Of a DNA stretch of 44,570 nucleotides, positions 1-7,531 are shown piece by piece; within the stretch, counting starts at the first letter, position 1; every line of letters starts with the position of its first letter. This DNA is from Oxalobacteraceae bacterium OM1 (GTDB lineage: Bacteria; Pseudomonadota; Gammaproteobacteria; Burkholderiales; Burkholderiaceae_D): NCBI GenBank assembly GCA_004570315.1, contig SPQI01000500.1, positions 1 through 44,570 of the forward strand, read 5' to 3'. The translations under genes were made by a program, and so were the position numbers. The notes under the pieces are model-generated. The model ran no database searches. It was not told the DNA's origin and saw nothing but the letters and a program-made list of their open reading frames with translations.

Positions 1-840
1 ATCCGGGCCCGGCGGCCGGACGACCTGAGCCCGATCGAATCCGGCCAAGTGCCGGAAGAAATTTCGCCGCTGGTGCGTTCGCTGAACGACATGCTGGAGC
101 GCCTGTCGCAATCGATCCAGATGCAGAAGCGCTTCATCGCCGATGCCGCACACCAGATGAAGACGCCGCTGGCCGGCATGCGCATGCAGTCGGAGCTGGC
201 GCTGCGCGAGACCGATCAGGAAGAGATCCACCGCTCGCTGGAGCAGCTGTCCAAGAGCTCGGAGTCGGCCACGCGCCTCGTGAACCAGCTGCTGGCATTG
301 GCGCGCGCCGAAAATCAGACGCCGGAGAACAAGCCACTCGCACCGCTGGAGCTTTCGGAGCTGGCGCGCACCACCGTGCAGGACTGGGTGCAGCTCTCCT
401 TCACGCATCGCATCGACCTCGGCTTCGAGCAGCCCGGCCATCCGGTCATGGTCCGCGGCAATCCGCTCATGCTGCGCGAATTGCTGAGCAACCTCATCGA
501 CAACGCCCTGCGCTATACGCCCGCGGCCGGCAGCGTGACCGTGCGCGTGCGCACCAACCCGCTCGAACGGCAGGCCATTCTGGAAGTGGAGGATACCGGG
601 CCGGGCATTCCCGCGTCCGAGCGCAGCCATGTGTTCGAACGCTTCTACCGCATCCTCGGCAGCAATGTCGAGGGCAGCGGTCTCGGCCTGGCCATCGTGC
701 GCGAGATCGCGCAGCAGCACGATGCCGACGTCGAGATCCTCAACAATCCGCACAGCCAGGATCCGAAGTATCCCGGTTCCCTGTTCCGGGTCACGCTCAA
801 GCTGCAGCGCCGGCCCGATTTCATCGAGGACATCGGCTGA
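1..840 (+). CDS. Sensor histidine kinase, TctE/QseC type (5' end outside window)
   Basis: The reading frame is open from the first base, so the sensor domain and membrane segments lie upstream of the window; 279 residues are visible. The fragment begins in the end of a HAMP linker. The H-box AHQMKTPLAG follows, with the phospho-acceptor His at about visible residue 51, then the N-box LIDNALRYTP, G1 box VEDTGPGIP, F-box FERFYR and G2 box GSGLGLAIV. All catalytic boxes are intact, so the kinase core should be active. The order resembles two-component kinases of the TctD/TctE group that control organic acid uptake. The stop codon overlaps the start of the DUF4212 gene by one base, so kinase and transporter are probably co-translated. 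This suggests that the kinase regulates or senses the transporter's substrate, which is an inference. The cognate response regulator is presumably just upstream. Confidence 0.9.
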   Translation: MRARRPDDLSPIESGQVPEEISPLVRSLNDMLERLSQSIQMQKRFIADAAHQMKTPLAGMRMQSELALRETDQEEIHRSLEQLSKSSESATRLVNQLLALARAENQTPENKPLAPLELSELARTTVQDWVQLSFTHRIDLGFEQPGHPVMVRGNPLMLRELLSNLIDNALRYTPAAGSVTVRVRTNPLERQAILEVEDTGPGIPASERSHVFERFYRILGSNVEGSGLGLAIVREIAQQHDADVEILNNPHSQDPKYPGSLFRVTLKLQRRPDFIEDIG

Positions 841-1121
841 TGACGCCCTCCCCGCACTCCGACGAACGCCGTGTCGCCGCGTTCTGGCTTCCCACGCGCC
901 GCTTTACGACGGTCTTGTGCGCCGCCTGGCTGGTGGCCACCTTCGGCACGATCTTCTTCGCGCGCGAGCTGGCAGGCCTGACGCTGTTCGGATGGCCAAT
1001 CCCCTTCTTCATGGCAGCGCAGGGCCTGATCCTGTTCTACGTCGCGCTGGTCGGCCTGTATGCATGGCGCATGCAGCGGATGGATCGAATCTACAAGGAA
1101 GAGACGCGTCATGCCGAATAA
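840..1121 (+). CDS. DUF4212 small membrane subunit of sodium:solute symporter
   Basis: This 93-residue protein has two hydrophobic segments, at about residues 24-45 and 52-74. A short basic C-terminus (MQRMDRIYKEE) follows. This is the usual form of DUF4212 proteins, which occur next to VC_2705-type sodium:solute symporters and are thought to be their small subunit. The start codon overlaps the kinase stop by one base. The end overlaps the start of the symporter gene by 11 bases, so the three genes form one translationally coupled unit. The exact role of the subunit is not known. Confidence 0.88.
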   Translation: MTPSPHSDERRVAAFWLPTRRFTTVLCAAWLVATFGTIFFARELAGLTLFGWPIPFFMAAQGLILFYVALVGLYAWRMQRMDRIYKEETRHAE

Positions 1122-3159
1122 CGCCGCGCACAAGGCATTCTTCAGGCGTCTCGCCTCCTATTACACCTGGTACACCGTCGGCTTCACCATTTTCCTCCTG
1201 GCGCTCGCCATTCTGGAGAAGGAAGGTTTCCCACGCGCTTGGATCGGCTATCTGTTCGTATTCTCGACGATCGTGCTGTACGCCGGCATCGGCGTGTTGA
1301 GCCGCACCTCGGACGTCTCGGAATACTACGTCGCCGGACGCCGCGTGCCGGCCCTCTTCAATGGCATGGCAACTGCGGCGGACTGGATGTCGGCAGCGAG
1401 CTTCATCAGCCTGGCCGGCGGACTCTATCTGCTCGGCTTCGACGGCCTCGCCTACATCCTCGGCTGGACCGGCGGCTTCTGTCTCGTCGCGCTGCTGATC
1501 GCGCCCTACCTGAACAAATTCGGGCAATACACCATTCCCGATTTCCTCGCCGCCCGCTACGTCGGGCGCGACGGCGGCAACCTCGTTCGCATCATCGGCG
1601 TGATCGCGACGCTGCTCGTGTCATTCACGTATGTCGTCGCGCAGATCTACGGCGTCGGCCTCATCACGTCGCGCTTCACCGGCGTGGACTTCTCGGTCGG
1701 CATCTTCCTCGGGCTTGCGAGCATTCTCGTGTGCTCCTTCCTCGGCGGCATGCGGGCGATCACCTGGACCCAGGTCGCGCAGTACATCATCATGCTGATC
1801 GCCTACATGATTCCCGTGGTGTGGCTCTCGATGAAGCACACCGACATCCCGGTGCCGCAAGCCGCGTACGGACGAGCGCTGCACGCGCTCAGCGAGCGCG
1901 AGAAAGTGCTCGCGAACGATCCGAAAGAACTCGAAGTGCGCGCCATCTTCAAGCGCCGTGCCGACGATTACGAGACGAAGCTGAAGACCCTGCCGAAGTC
2001 GTGGGAAGACGGCAAGCTGGAAGCGCAGCGCTACTACAACCGCATCAAGAACAGCAATGCCTCGCTGCTCGATATCAAGGCGGCAGGACGCGCCTTGTCC
2101 GACTATCCGAAGGACGCCGACGAGGCGCGCCGCAAGTGGAGCGAGGCGCGGGCCTTCAACTTGTCGCGGGCCGAACCGCCGGTGGCGCAGACGGAGCCCT
2201 TTCCCGGCAAGGACAAGGCCACTTCCGACACCAAGCGCAACAACTTCATCGCCCTGGTCCTCTGCCTGATGATGGGCACGGCGGCACTGCCGCATATCTT
2301 GGTGCGCTTCTACACCGTGCCCTCGCCGGGCGAAGCGCGCAAGTCGGTGTTCTGGACGCTGTTCTTCATCATGCTGCTCTACACCACCGTGCCCGCGCTC
2401 GCGGTGCTGGTGAAGTACGACATCTATACGTCGCTGGTGGGCCTCGATTTCGCCAAGTTGCCGACCTGGGTTTCGTACTGGGCGAACGTCGACAAGGTGA
2501 ACCCGCTGGTCACGATCACCGACCTCAACAAGGACGGCATCGTACAGCTCTCGGAGATCATGCTCGACGGTGACATCGTCGTGCTGGCCACGCCGGAGAT
2601 CGCCGGCCTGCCCTATGTGATTTCCGGATTGATCGCGGCAGGCGGCCTGGCTGCCGCGCTGTCGACTGCCGACGGCCTGCTGCTGACCATCTCCAACGCG
2701 CTCTCGCACGACATCTACTACAAGACCTCGGCACCGACGGCCTCGACGCAAAAGCGGGTCACGGTTTCCAAGCTCCTGCTGCTGGTCGTGGCGCTGGTGG
2801 CGGCCTACGCGGCGTCGCTCAAGCCGGGCGATATCCTGTCCATGGTCGGTGCCGCATTCTCGCTCGCGTGCTCCACGCTCTTCCCCGCCTTGGTGCTCGG
2901 TGTGTTCTGGAAACGTGCAAACCAGCAGGGCGCCATCGCCGGCATGCTTGTCGGATTTGCCACCTGCGTGTACTACATGGCGCGCACCTACCCGACGCTG
3001 GGCGGCTCGCCGGAGAACCAGTGGTTCGCCATCGCGCCGATTTCCGCCGGCGTCTTCGGGGTGCCGGCCGGCCTGATTGCCATCGTGGCCGTGAGCCTGC
3101 TGACTGCCGCGCCCGACCGGCGCACCGGCGTCTTCGTCGACCACATCCGCACGCCTTGA
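1111..3159 (+). CDS. Sodium:solute symporter, VC_2705/ActP-like, with large insertion and EF-hand-like loop
   Basis: The chosen ATG (682 residues) is preceded by AAGGAA about ten bases upstream; a longer open frame starts at 1060 but lies inside the preceding gene. Features of the SSS family include the early segment SEYYVAGRRVPALFNGMATAADWMSAASF (split here: SEYYVAGRR, then ATAADWMSAASF) and the later GGLAAALSTADGLLLTISNAL, which are typical of acetate/organic acid permeases. Two features are unusual. A hydrophilic, charged insertion lies at about residues 245-375, between membrane segments. A 12-residue EF-hand-like loop, DLNKDGIVQLSE, lies at residues 471-482, in a loop before the ALSTADG helix. 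Substrate is probably a short carboxylate, taken up with Na+, but cannot be read from sequence. Coupled to DUF4212 and the sensor kinase. Confidence 0.9.
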   Translation: MPNNAAHKAFFRRLASYYTWYTVGFTIFLLALAILEKEGFPRAWIGYLFVFSTIVLYAGIGVLSRTSDVSEYYVAGRRVPALFNGMATAADWMSAASFISLAGGLYLLGFDGLAYILGWTGGFCLVALLIAPYLNKFGQYTIPDFLAARYVGRDGGNLVRIIGVIATLLVSFTYVVAQIYGVGLITSRFTGVDFSVGIFLGLASILVCSFLGGMRAITWTQVAQYIIMLIAYMIPVVWLSMKHTDIPVPQAAYGRALHALSEREKVLANDPKELEVRAIFKRRADDYETKLKTLPKSWEDGKLEAQRYYNRIKNSNASLLDIKAAGRALSDYPKDADEARRKWSEARAFNLSRAEPPVAQTEPFPGKDKATSDTKRNNFIALVLCLMMGTAALPHILVRFYTVPSPGEARKSVFWTLFFIMLLYTTVPALAVLVKYDIYTSLVGLDFAKLPTWVSYWANVDKVNPLVTITDLNKDGIVQLSEIMLDGDIVVLATPEIAGLPYVISGLIAAGGLAAALSTADGLLLTISNALSHDIYYKTSAPTASTQKRVTVSKLLLLVVALVAAYAASLKPGDILSMVGAAFSLACSTLFPALVLGVFWKRANQQGAIAGMLVGFATCVYYMARTYPTLGGSPENQWFAIAPISAGVFGVPAGLIAIVAVSLLTAAPDRRTGVFVDHIRTP

Positions 3160-3181
3160 GTTTGCGCAGGCACATTACTGA

Positions 3182-3198
3182 TTGGCACGCTTCTTGAT
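3182..3198 (+). promoter_or_regulatory. Sigma-54-like promoter of the Anbu operon
   Basis: The sequence TTGGCACGCTTCTTGAT has GG at 3184-3185 and GA at 3196-3197, ten bases apart. It matches the sigma-54 consensus TGGCACG-N4-TTGC except that the -12 GC is GA. Transcription would start near 3208, leaving a short leader with the GGGAGAGG ribosome site before the ATG at 3239. No enhancer binding site was identified with confidence. Confidence 0.5.
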
Positions 3199-3238
3199 AG
3201 GGTTGCAAGCGTCACTGCACCCCGGGAGAGGCTGCGCC

Positions 3239-4672
3239 ATGCCACGATTCTTCAATGAAATGTTCGCCGACGATGCGGGCGCCGCGGCTGCTTCAGCTGC
3301 CATACGCCCGCACTACCGCGACTTTCAGCACTGGCTCGACGAGCAGCCGCCGGACCTCATCGAACGCAAGCGCGCCGAAGCCGACCTCAGCTTTCGCCGC
3401 GTCGGCATCACCTTCGCGGTCTACGGCAACGACGCCGGTACCGAGCGCCTGATTCCCTTCGACATCATCCCGCGCATCATTCCCGCCGCGGAGTGGGCGC
3501 GGCTCGAGCTGGGACTGGTCCAGCGCGTCCGCGCATTGAACATGTTCATCCATGACATCTACCACGAGCAGAACATCGTGCGGGCAGGCGTCATCCCGGC
3601 CGAGCAGATCTTCCGTAACGCGCAGTACCGGCCCGAGATGCAAGACATCGCCGTAGCGTCGAACATCTATGCGCACATCGCCGGCATCGATATCGTGCGG
3701 GCCGGCGAAGGCGAGTTCTATGTGCTGGAAGACAACCTGCGCGTGCCCTCCGGCGTCTCGTACATGCTCGAAGACCGCAAGATGATGATGCGTCTCTTCC
3801 CCGAGCTGTTCGCCCGGCACAAGATCGCGCCGGTCGCCCACTACCCCGACCTGCTGCTCGACAACCTGCGCTCGGTGGCGCCGGTCGGCGTCGACGATCC
3901 GACGGTCGTCGTGATGACGCCGGGCATGTACAACTCCGCCTATTTCGAGCACGCCTTCCTCGCGCAGCAGATGGGCGTGGAACTGGTCGAGGGACAGGAT
4001 CTGTTCGTCAACGACAACGCGGTCTACATGCGCACCACGCGCGGACCGAAGCGCGTCGACGTGATCTATCGCCGCATCGACGACGACTTCCTCGACCCGC
4101 TCGCCTTCCGCCCCGACTCCTCGCTCGGCGTGCCGGGCCTGCTGTCGGTGTACCGCGCCGGCCGCGTGACGCTCGCCAACGCGATCGGCACCGGCGTGGC
4201 CGACGACAAGTCGATCTACCCGCTGGTGCCGGACATGATCCGCTTCTACCTGTCGGAGGAGCCGCTGCTGAACAACGTGCCGACCTACCAGTGCCGCAAG
4301 CCGGAGGACCTGTCGTACACGCTGGCTCACCTGCCCGACCTCGTGGTGAAGGAAGTGCATGGCGCGGGCGGCTACGGCATGCTGGTCGGGCCGGCATCGA
4401 CGCAGGCGGAAATCGAAAGTTTCCGCGCGCGGCTGCTCGCCAACCCCGCTGGTTACATCGCGCAGCCGACACTCGCCTTGTCCGCCTGCCCGACCTTCGT
4501 GGAGTCCGGCATTGCGCCGCGCCACATCGACCTGCGTCCCTTCGTGCTCTCGGGCGAGACCGTCTCCATGGTGCGCGGCGGCCTGACACGGGTCGCGCTG
4601 AAGGAAGGCTCGCTGGTGGTGAATTCGTCGCAGGGCGGCGGCACCAAGGACACCTGGGTACTCGAACGCTAA
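3239..4672 (+). CDS. Circularly permuted ATP-grasp type 2 protein (DUF404/DUF407, COG2308)
   Basis: The ATG at 3239 has GGGAGAGG upstream; 477 residues follow, normal for the family. An in-frame start at 3182 would run through the putative promoter and is rejected. Recognisable family blocks are the acidic [11 protein letters not shown] block from residue 277, [11 protein letters not shown] (about 371-381, glycine-rich, nucleotide binding) and a C-terminal [16 protein letters not shown]-grasp enzymes usually join a carboxylate to an amine via an acyl phosphate, so a peptide ligase-like activity is expected, but no substrate has been established for this family. It is the first gene of a four-gene cluster with alpha-E, transglutaminase-like and Anbu peptidase genes, an association conserved in many bacteria. 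The next gene starts ten bases after the stop. Confidence 0.93.
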   Translation: MPRFFNEMFADDAGAAAASAAIRPHYRDFQHWLDEQPPDLIERKRAEADLSFRRVGITFAVYGNDAGTERLIPFDIIPRIIPAAEWARLELGLVQRVRALNMFIHDIYHEQNIVRAGVIPAEQIFRNAQYRPEMQDIAVASNIYAHIAGIDIVRAGEGEFYVLEDNLRVPSGVSYMLEDRKMMMRLFPELFARHKIAPVAHYPDLLLDNLRSVAPVGVDDPTVVVMTPGMYNSAYFEHAFLAQQMGVELVEGQDLFVNDNAVYMRTTRGPKRVDVIYRRIDDDFLDPLAFRPDSSLGVPGLLSVYRAGRVTLANAIGTGVADDKSIYPLVPDMIRFYLSEEPLLNNVPTYQCRKPEDLSYTLAHLPDLVVKEVHGAGGYGMLVGPASTQAEIESFRARLLANPAGYIAQPTLALSACPTFVESGIAPRHIDLRPFVLSGETVSMVRGGLTRVALKEGSLVVNSSQGGGTKDTWVLER

Positions 4673-4682
4673 GGAGGGGAAC

Positions 4683-5645
4683 ATGCTGAGCCGCACCGCC
4701 GACCACTTGTTCTGGATGGCCCGCTACATCGAGCGTGCCGAGAACACTGCCCGCATGCTGGACGTCAACGTACAGACGGCCCTCCTGCCGCAGTCCGCAC
4801 ACGCCGCCGAACAGGGCTGGCGCGCGATGCTGGGCATCTCCGAATTGCTGCCGGCGTTCGATCGCAAGTACGGCTTGCTGGCCGCACGCGACGTGCTCGA
4901 CTTCATGGTGCGCGATCCGGACAACCCGTCCTCGATTGCCGCCTGTCTGCGCCAGGCCCGCGAGAACGCGCGCGCCGTGCGCGGCACGCTCACGACCGAG
5001 GTCTGGGAAGTCCACAACGCCACCTACCTGGAGCTGGGCAACAAGCTCCGCTCCGGCCTGCTGCAGAGCGATCCCAGTCAATTCTTCGAATGGGTGAAAT
5101 ACCGCTCGCACCTGTCACGCGGCGTGACCATCGGCACCATGCTCAAGGACGAAGCCTTCTACTTCATCCGCCTCGGCACCTTCCTCGAGCGGGCCGACAA
5201 CACCGCGCGCATCCTCGACGTGAAGTTCCACGGCGCCGACGGCGTCGCGAGCATCGAAGACCAGCTGGAAGACAACGGCCACATGGACTTCTATTACTGG
5301 GCGGCCATCCTGCGTTCCGTGTCGGCGTTCGAGATCTATCGCAAGGTGTATCGCGACGTGATCACGCCGGAGCGCGTGGCCGAACTGCTGATCCTGCGCC
5401 GCGACATGCCGCGCTCGCTGCATGCCTGCATGGAGGAGTTCCTGCTCAACTTGCAGCAGGTCCGCAACGACACCTCGGCCGAAACCGAGCGCATGGCAGG
5501 CAGGCTGCATGCGGAGCTCAAATTCGGCTCGGTCGAGGAAATCCTGGCCGGCGGCCTGCACGGTTTCCTGAACGGTTTCCTGGAGCGCATCTACGACCTG
5601 GGCAACCGCGTCAGCCGCGATTTCCTCGTCCCGCTCGCCGCGTGA
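4683..5645 (+). CDS. Alpha-E domain protein (DUF403, COG2307)
   Basis: This 320-residue protein opens with MLSRTADHLFWMARYIERAENTAR (MLSRTADHLFWMARYIER and AENTARMLDV), the diagnostic start of alpha-E proteins. A second similar block appears later as FIRLGTFLERADNTARILD, consistent with a tandem helical repeat. The gene has an excellent ribosome site (AAGGAGGGG) directly after the ATP-grasp stop. Alpha-E proteins are predicted to be all-helical and nearly always accompany the permuted ATP-grasp and transglutaminase-like proteins. They are thought to act as partners in a peptide-bond-forming system, but no biochemical function has been proven. The following gene starts within a few bases of its stop. 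Confidence 0.93.
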   Translation: MLSRTADHLFWMARYIERAENTARMLDVNVQTALLPQSAHAAEQGWRAMLGISELLPAFDRKYGLLAARDVLDFMVRDPDNPSSIAACLRQARENARAVRGTLTTEVWEVHNATYLELGNKLRSGLLQSDPSQFFEWVKYRSHLSRGVTIGTMLKDEAFYFIRLGTFLERADNTARILDVKFHGADGVASIEDQLEDNGHMDFYYWAAILRSVSAFEIYRKVYRDVITPERVAELLILRRDMPRSLHACMEEFLLNLQQVRNDTSAETERMAGRLHAELKFGSVEEILAGGLHGFLNGFLERIYDLGNRVSRDFLVPLAA

Positions 5646-5650
5646 ACGCG

Positions 5651-6463
5651 ATGCAGCACACCATCCGCCACGAGACGCTGTACCGCTACACGGCGCCGCT
5701 GACCTATACCATCCAGCAGCTGCGGCTGACGCCGCGTGCCGACGCCCATCAACGCGTGCTGAGCTGGCAAGTGGCCGCGGGCGGACGACTGCACGCCTTC
5801 GCCGATGCCTTCGGCAACCGTTGCCACATGTTGACCATTACCGGGTTGCACGATGAGGTGCGCATCGTGGCGGCGGGGACGGTCGAGGTCGCGCCGCTGG
5901 ATCGGGGCAGGCTCACCGAACCTGCCGGCATGTCGCCGCTCGTCTTCCTCGCCCCGACGCCCTTGACCGCCGTCACGGCGGAGGTGGAGGACTTCGCCGC
6001 GCGGCACGTCGAACCGGGCCAAGGAAGCGCCGGCTTTCTCCGTCTCGCCGAAGTCGTTCAAGGGAGCATCGCCTACCAGAGCGGCAGCACGGCCGTGACC
6101 TCGACGGCGGCCGATGCGCTGCGCCTGCGCACCGGTGTGTGCCAGGACCACGCCCATGTCTTCCTGGCGGCCTGCAGGGCCCGTGGCGTGCCGGCACGTT
6201 ACGTCTCGGGCTACATCGATCCGGGCAACACCGACCATGCGGAAAGCCACGCCTGGGTCGATGTCTGGGTCGACGAAACCGGCTTCGCGGGCTGGGTCAG
6301 CATCGATGTCACGCATGCCCGCTTCGCCGACACCTCGCATTGCCGGCTTGCCATCGGCCGCGACTACGACTCCGCCGCGCCGGTGCGCGGCGTCCGGCGC
6401 GGCGGCGGCGCGGAAACCTTAAGCGTGCGCGTCGATGTGCAGCCCGTGCAGCCGTCCGCCTGA
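5651..6463 (+). CDS. Transglutaminase-like cysteine protein (COG1305) of the Anbu cluster
   Basis: The ATG at 5651 gives 270 residues; a GTG three codons upstream (5642) would overlap the preceding stop and is a possible alternative. The N-terminal HTIRHETLYRYTAPLTYTIQ block is the bacterial transglutaminase N-terminal region. The catalytic triad is visible as C164 in TGVCQDHAH, H200 in ESHAWVDVW and D219 in SIDVTHA. Such enzymes hydrolyse or transfer amide bonds. Here it follows the ATP-grasp and alpha-E genes and precedes the Anbu peptidase, suggesting it opposes or completes ligation chemistry by that pair, which is an inference. No signal peptide is seen, so it is probably cytoplasmic. 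Confidence 0.93.
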   Translation: MQHTIRHETLYRYTAPLTYTIQQLRLTPRADAHQRVLSWQVAAGGRLHAFADAFGNRCHMLTITGLHDEVRIVAAGTVEVAPLDRGRLTEPAGMSPLVFLAPTPLTAVTAEVEDFAARHVEPGQGSAGFLRLAEVVQGSIAYQSGSTAVTSTAADALRLRTGVCQDHAHVFLAACRARGVPARYVSGYIDPGNTDHAESHAWVDVWVDETGFAGWVSIDVTHARFADTSHCRLAIGRDYDSAAPVRGVRRGGGAETLSVRVDVQPVQPSA

Positions 6464-6475
6464 AGCGTTGCGCAT

Positions 6476-6491
6476 CGGGCAAGCTTGCCCG
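6476..6491. repeat. Perfect 16-bp palindrome between transglutaminase and Anbu genes
   Basis: CGGGCAAGCTTGCCCG is its own reverse complement. It lies just after the transglutaminase stop and before a sigma-70-like promoter. It could form a small hairpin (six-base stem, four-base loop) or be a binding site for a dimeric regulator. No T-run follows, so it is not a standard terminator. Confidence 0.6.
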
Positions 6492-6499
6492 CAAAAACC

Positions 6500-6527
6500 T
6501 TGGCCCGGCAAGCCCGCCCTGTAAAAT
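6500..6527 (+). promoter_or_regulatory. Possible internal sigma-70 promoter for the Anbu gene
   Basis: TTGGCC at 6500-6505 and TAAAAT at 6522-6527 are separated by 16 bases. This could give the Anbu gene its own transcript in addition to read-through from the operon. The match is moderate and no transcript data are available. Confidence 0.35.
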
Positions 6528-6554
6528 CGGGGTTTTGCACTTCCTGTCGCGATC

Positions 6555-7433
6555 ATGACCTACTGCGTCGCCATGCGCCTGGACGCCGGCCTGGTGTTCC
6601 TCTCCGACTCCCGCACCAATGCCGGGGTGGACCAGATCGGCACTGCCCGCAAGATGACCGTGTACGAGAATCCGGGCGACCGGATGATGGTGCTGATGAC
6701 GGCCGGGAACCTGTCGATTTCGCAATCCATCCGCCAGCTGATCGGCGAGCCCGAAGCGGGCAGCCCGTCGATCTGGACGGCGACGTCGATGCACGAGGCC
6801 GCGCTCGCGGTCGGCACGGCAGTGCGCAAGGTGCACGAACGCGATGCCGCGGCACTGGGACAGTACGGCATCGACTTCAACGTCAGCATGATCTTCGGCG
6901 GCCAGATTGGCGGCGAGCGCTGCCGGCTGTTCCAGATTTACAGCGCCGGCAACTTCATCGAAGCGCACGACGAAAACACCTACTTCCAGATCGGCGAAGC
7001 CAAGTACGGCAAGCCCATCATCGACCGCGTCATCACGCCCGCCATGCCGCTCGACGAAGCGGCCAAGTGCGCGCTGATTTCGATGGACTCCACCCTGCGC
7101 TCCAACATCTCGGTCGGCCTGCCGCTCGACCTCCTGATCTACGAGAAGAACGCGCTGCAGGTGACGCGCTTCGTCACGATCGATGAACGCAACCAGTACT
7201 ACCAGATGATCCGCAGCACCTGGGGCCAGCAGCTGCGCCGGGTGTTCGACAGCATTGCGGACCCGATCTGGAATGCGGCGCCGGAAGTGGATGTCAACGT
7301 ACTGTCGACGCGCGGCGCCGCCTGCCATCCGGTGCGCGTGCCGCCGCCGGACAACCTTGCGCGGCATGAAGCGCACCCTGCGCCCTTGCAGACGCTGGCT
7401 GAGGCGAAGACGCTGGATAAACAGCAACGCTGA
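6555..7433 (+). CDS. Anbu, proteasome-type peptidase (ancestral beta subunit)
   Basis: The 292-residue protein begins MTYCVAMRL. After removal of Met, the Thr becomes the N-terminal nucleophile without any propeptide, as in Anbu/BPH. The expected proteasome residues are present: Thr1, Asp17 in FLSDSR and a Lys at 32 in TARKM (mature numbering). The sequence continues with GNLSISQ and DMPLDEAAK-like blocks of the beta fold (here MPLDEAAKCALISMDST). Known Anbu proteins form open ring or helical assemblies, and their proteolytic activity is weak or unproven. The protein has a C-terminal proline/histidine-rich tail of roughly 45-50 residues beyond the apparent core. A gap of 91 bases with a palindrome and possible promoter separates it from the rest of the cluster; a strong terminator follows. 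No clear Shine-Dalgarno sequence is seen. Confidence 0.92.
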   Translation: MTYCVAMRLDAGLVFLSDSRTNAGVDQIGTARKMTVYENPGDRMMVLMTAGNLSISQSIRQLIGEPEAGSPSIWTATSMHEAALAVGTAVRKVHERDAAALGQYGIDFNVSMIFGGQIGGERCRLFQIYSAGNFIEAHDENTYFQIGEAKYGKPIIDRVITPAMPLDEAAKCALISMDSTLRSNISVGLPLDLLIYEKNALQVTRFVTIDERNQYYQMIRSTWGQQLRRVFDSIADPIWNAAPEVDVNVLSTRGAACHPVRVPPPDNLARHEAHPAPLQTLAEAKTLDKQQR

Positions 7434-7435
7434 AA

Positions 7436-7467
7436 CGAAAAACGGCTGCCGATGGCAGCCGTTTTCG
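7436..7467. terminator. Bidirectional rho-independent terminator between Anbu and purM
   Basis: An AAACGGCTGCC / GGCAGCCGTTT stem with a short GAT loop is flanked by an A-run on the left and a T-run on the right. It therefore works in both directions, ending the plus-strand Anbu operon and the minus-strand purM transcript. Confidence 0.9.
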
Positions 7468-7531
7468 TATGCGTCTTTGCTCCCTCCCCTTCAAGGGACG
7501 GGAACGTCCTCTATGAGCGGAAGGAATTCGA

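Noticed and set aside
3160-3238. Longer start for the ATP-grasp gene at 3182
   Set aside because: It would place the sigma-54-like element inside the coding region; the ATG at 3239 has a good ribosome site.
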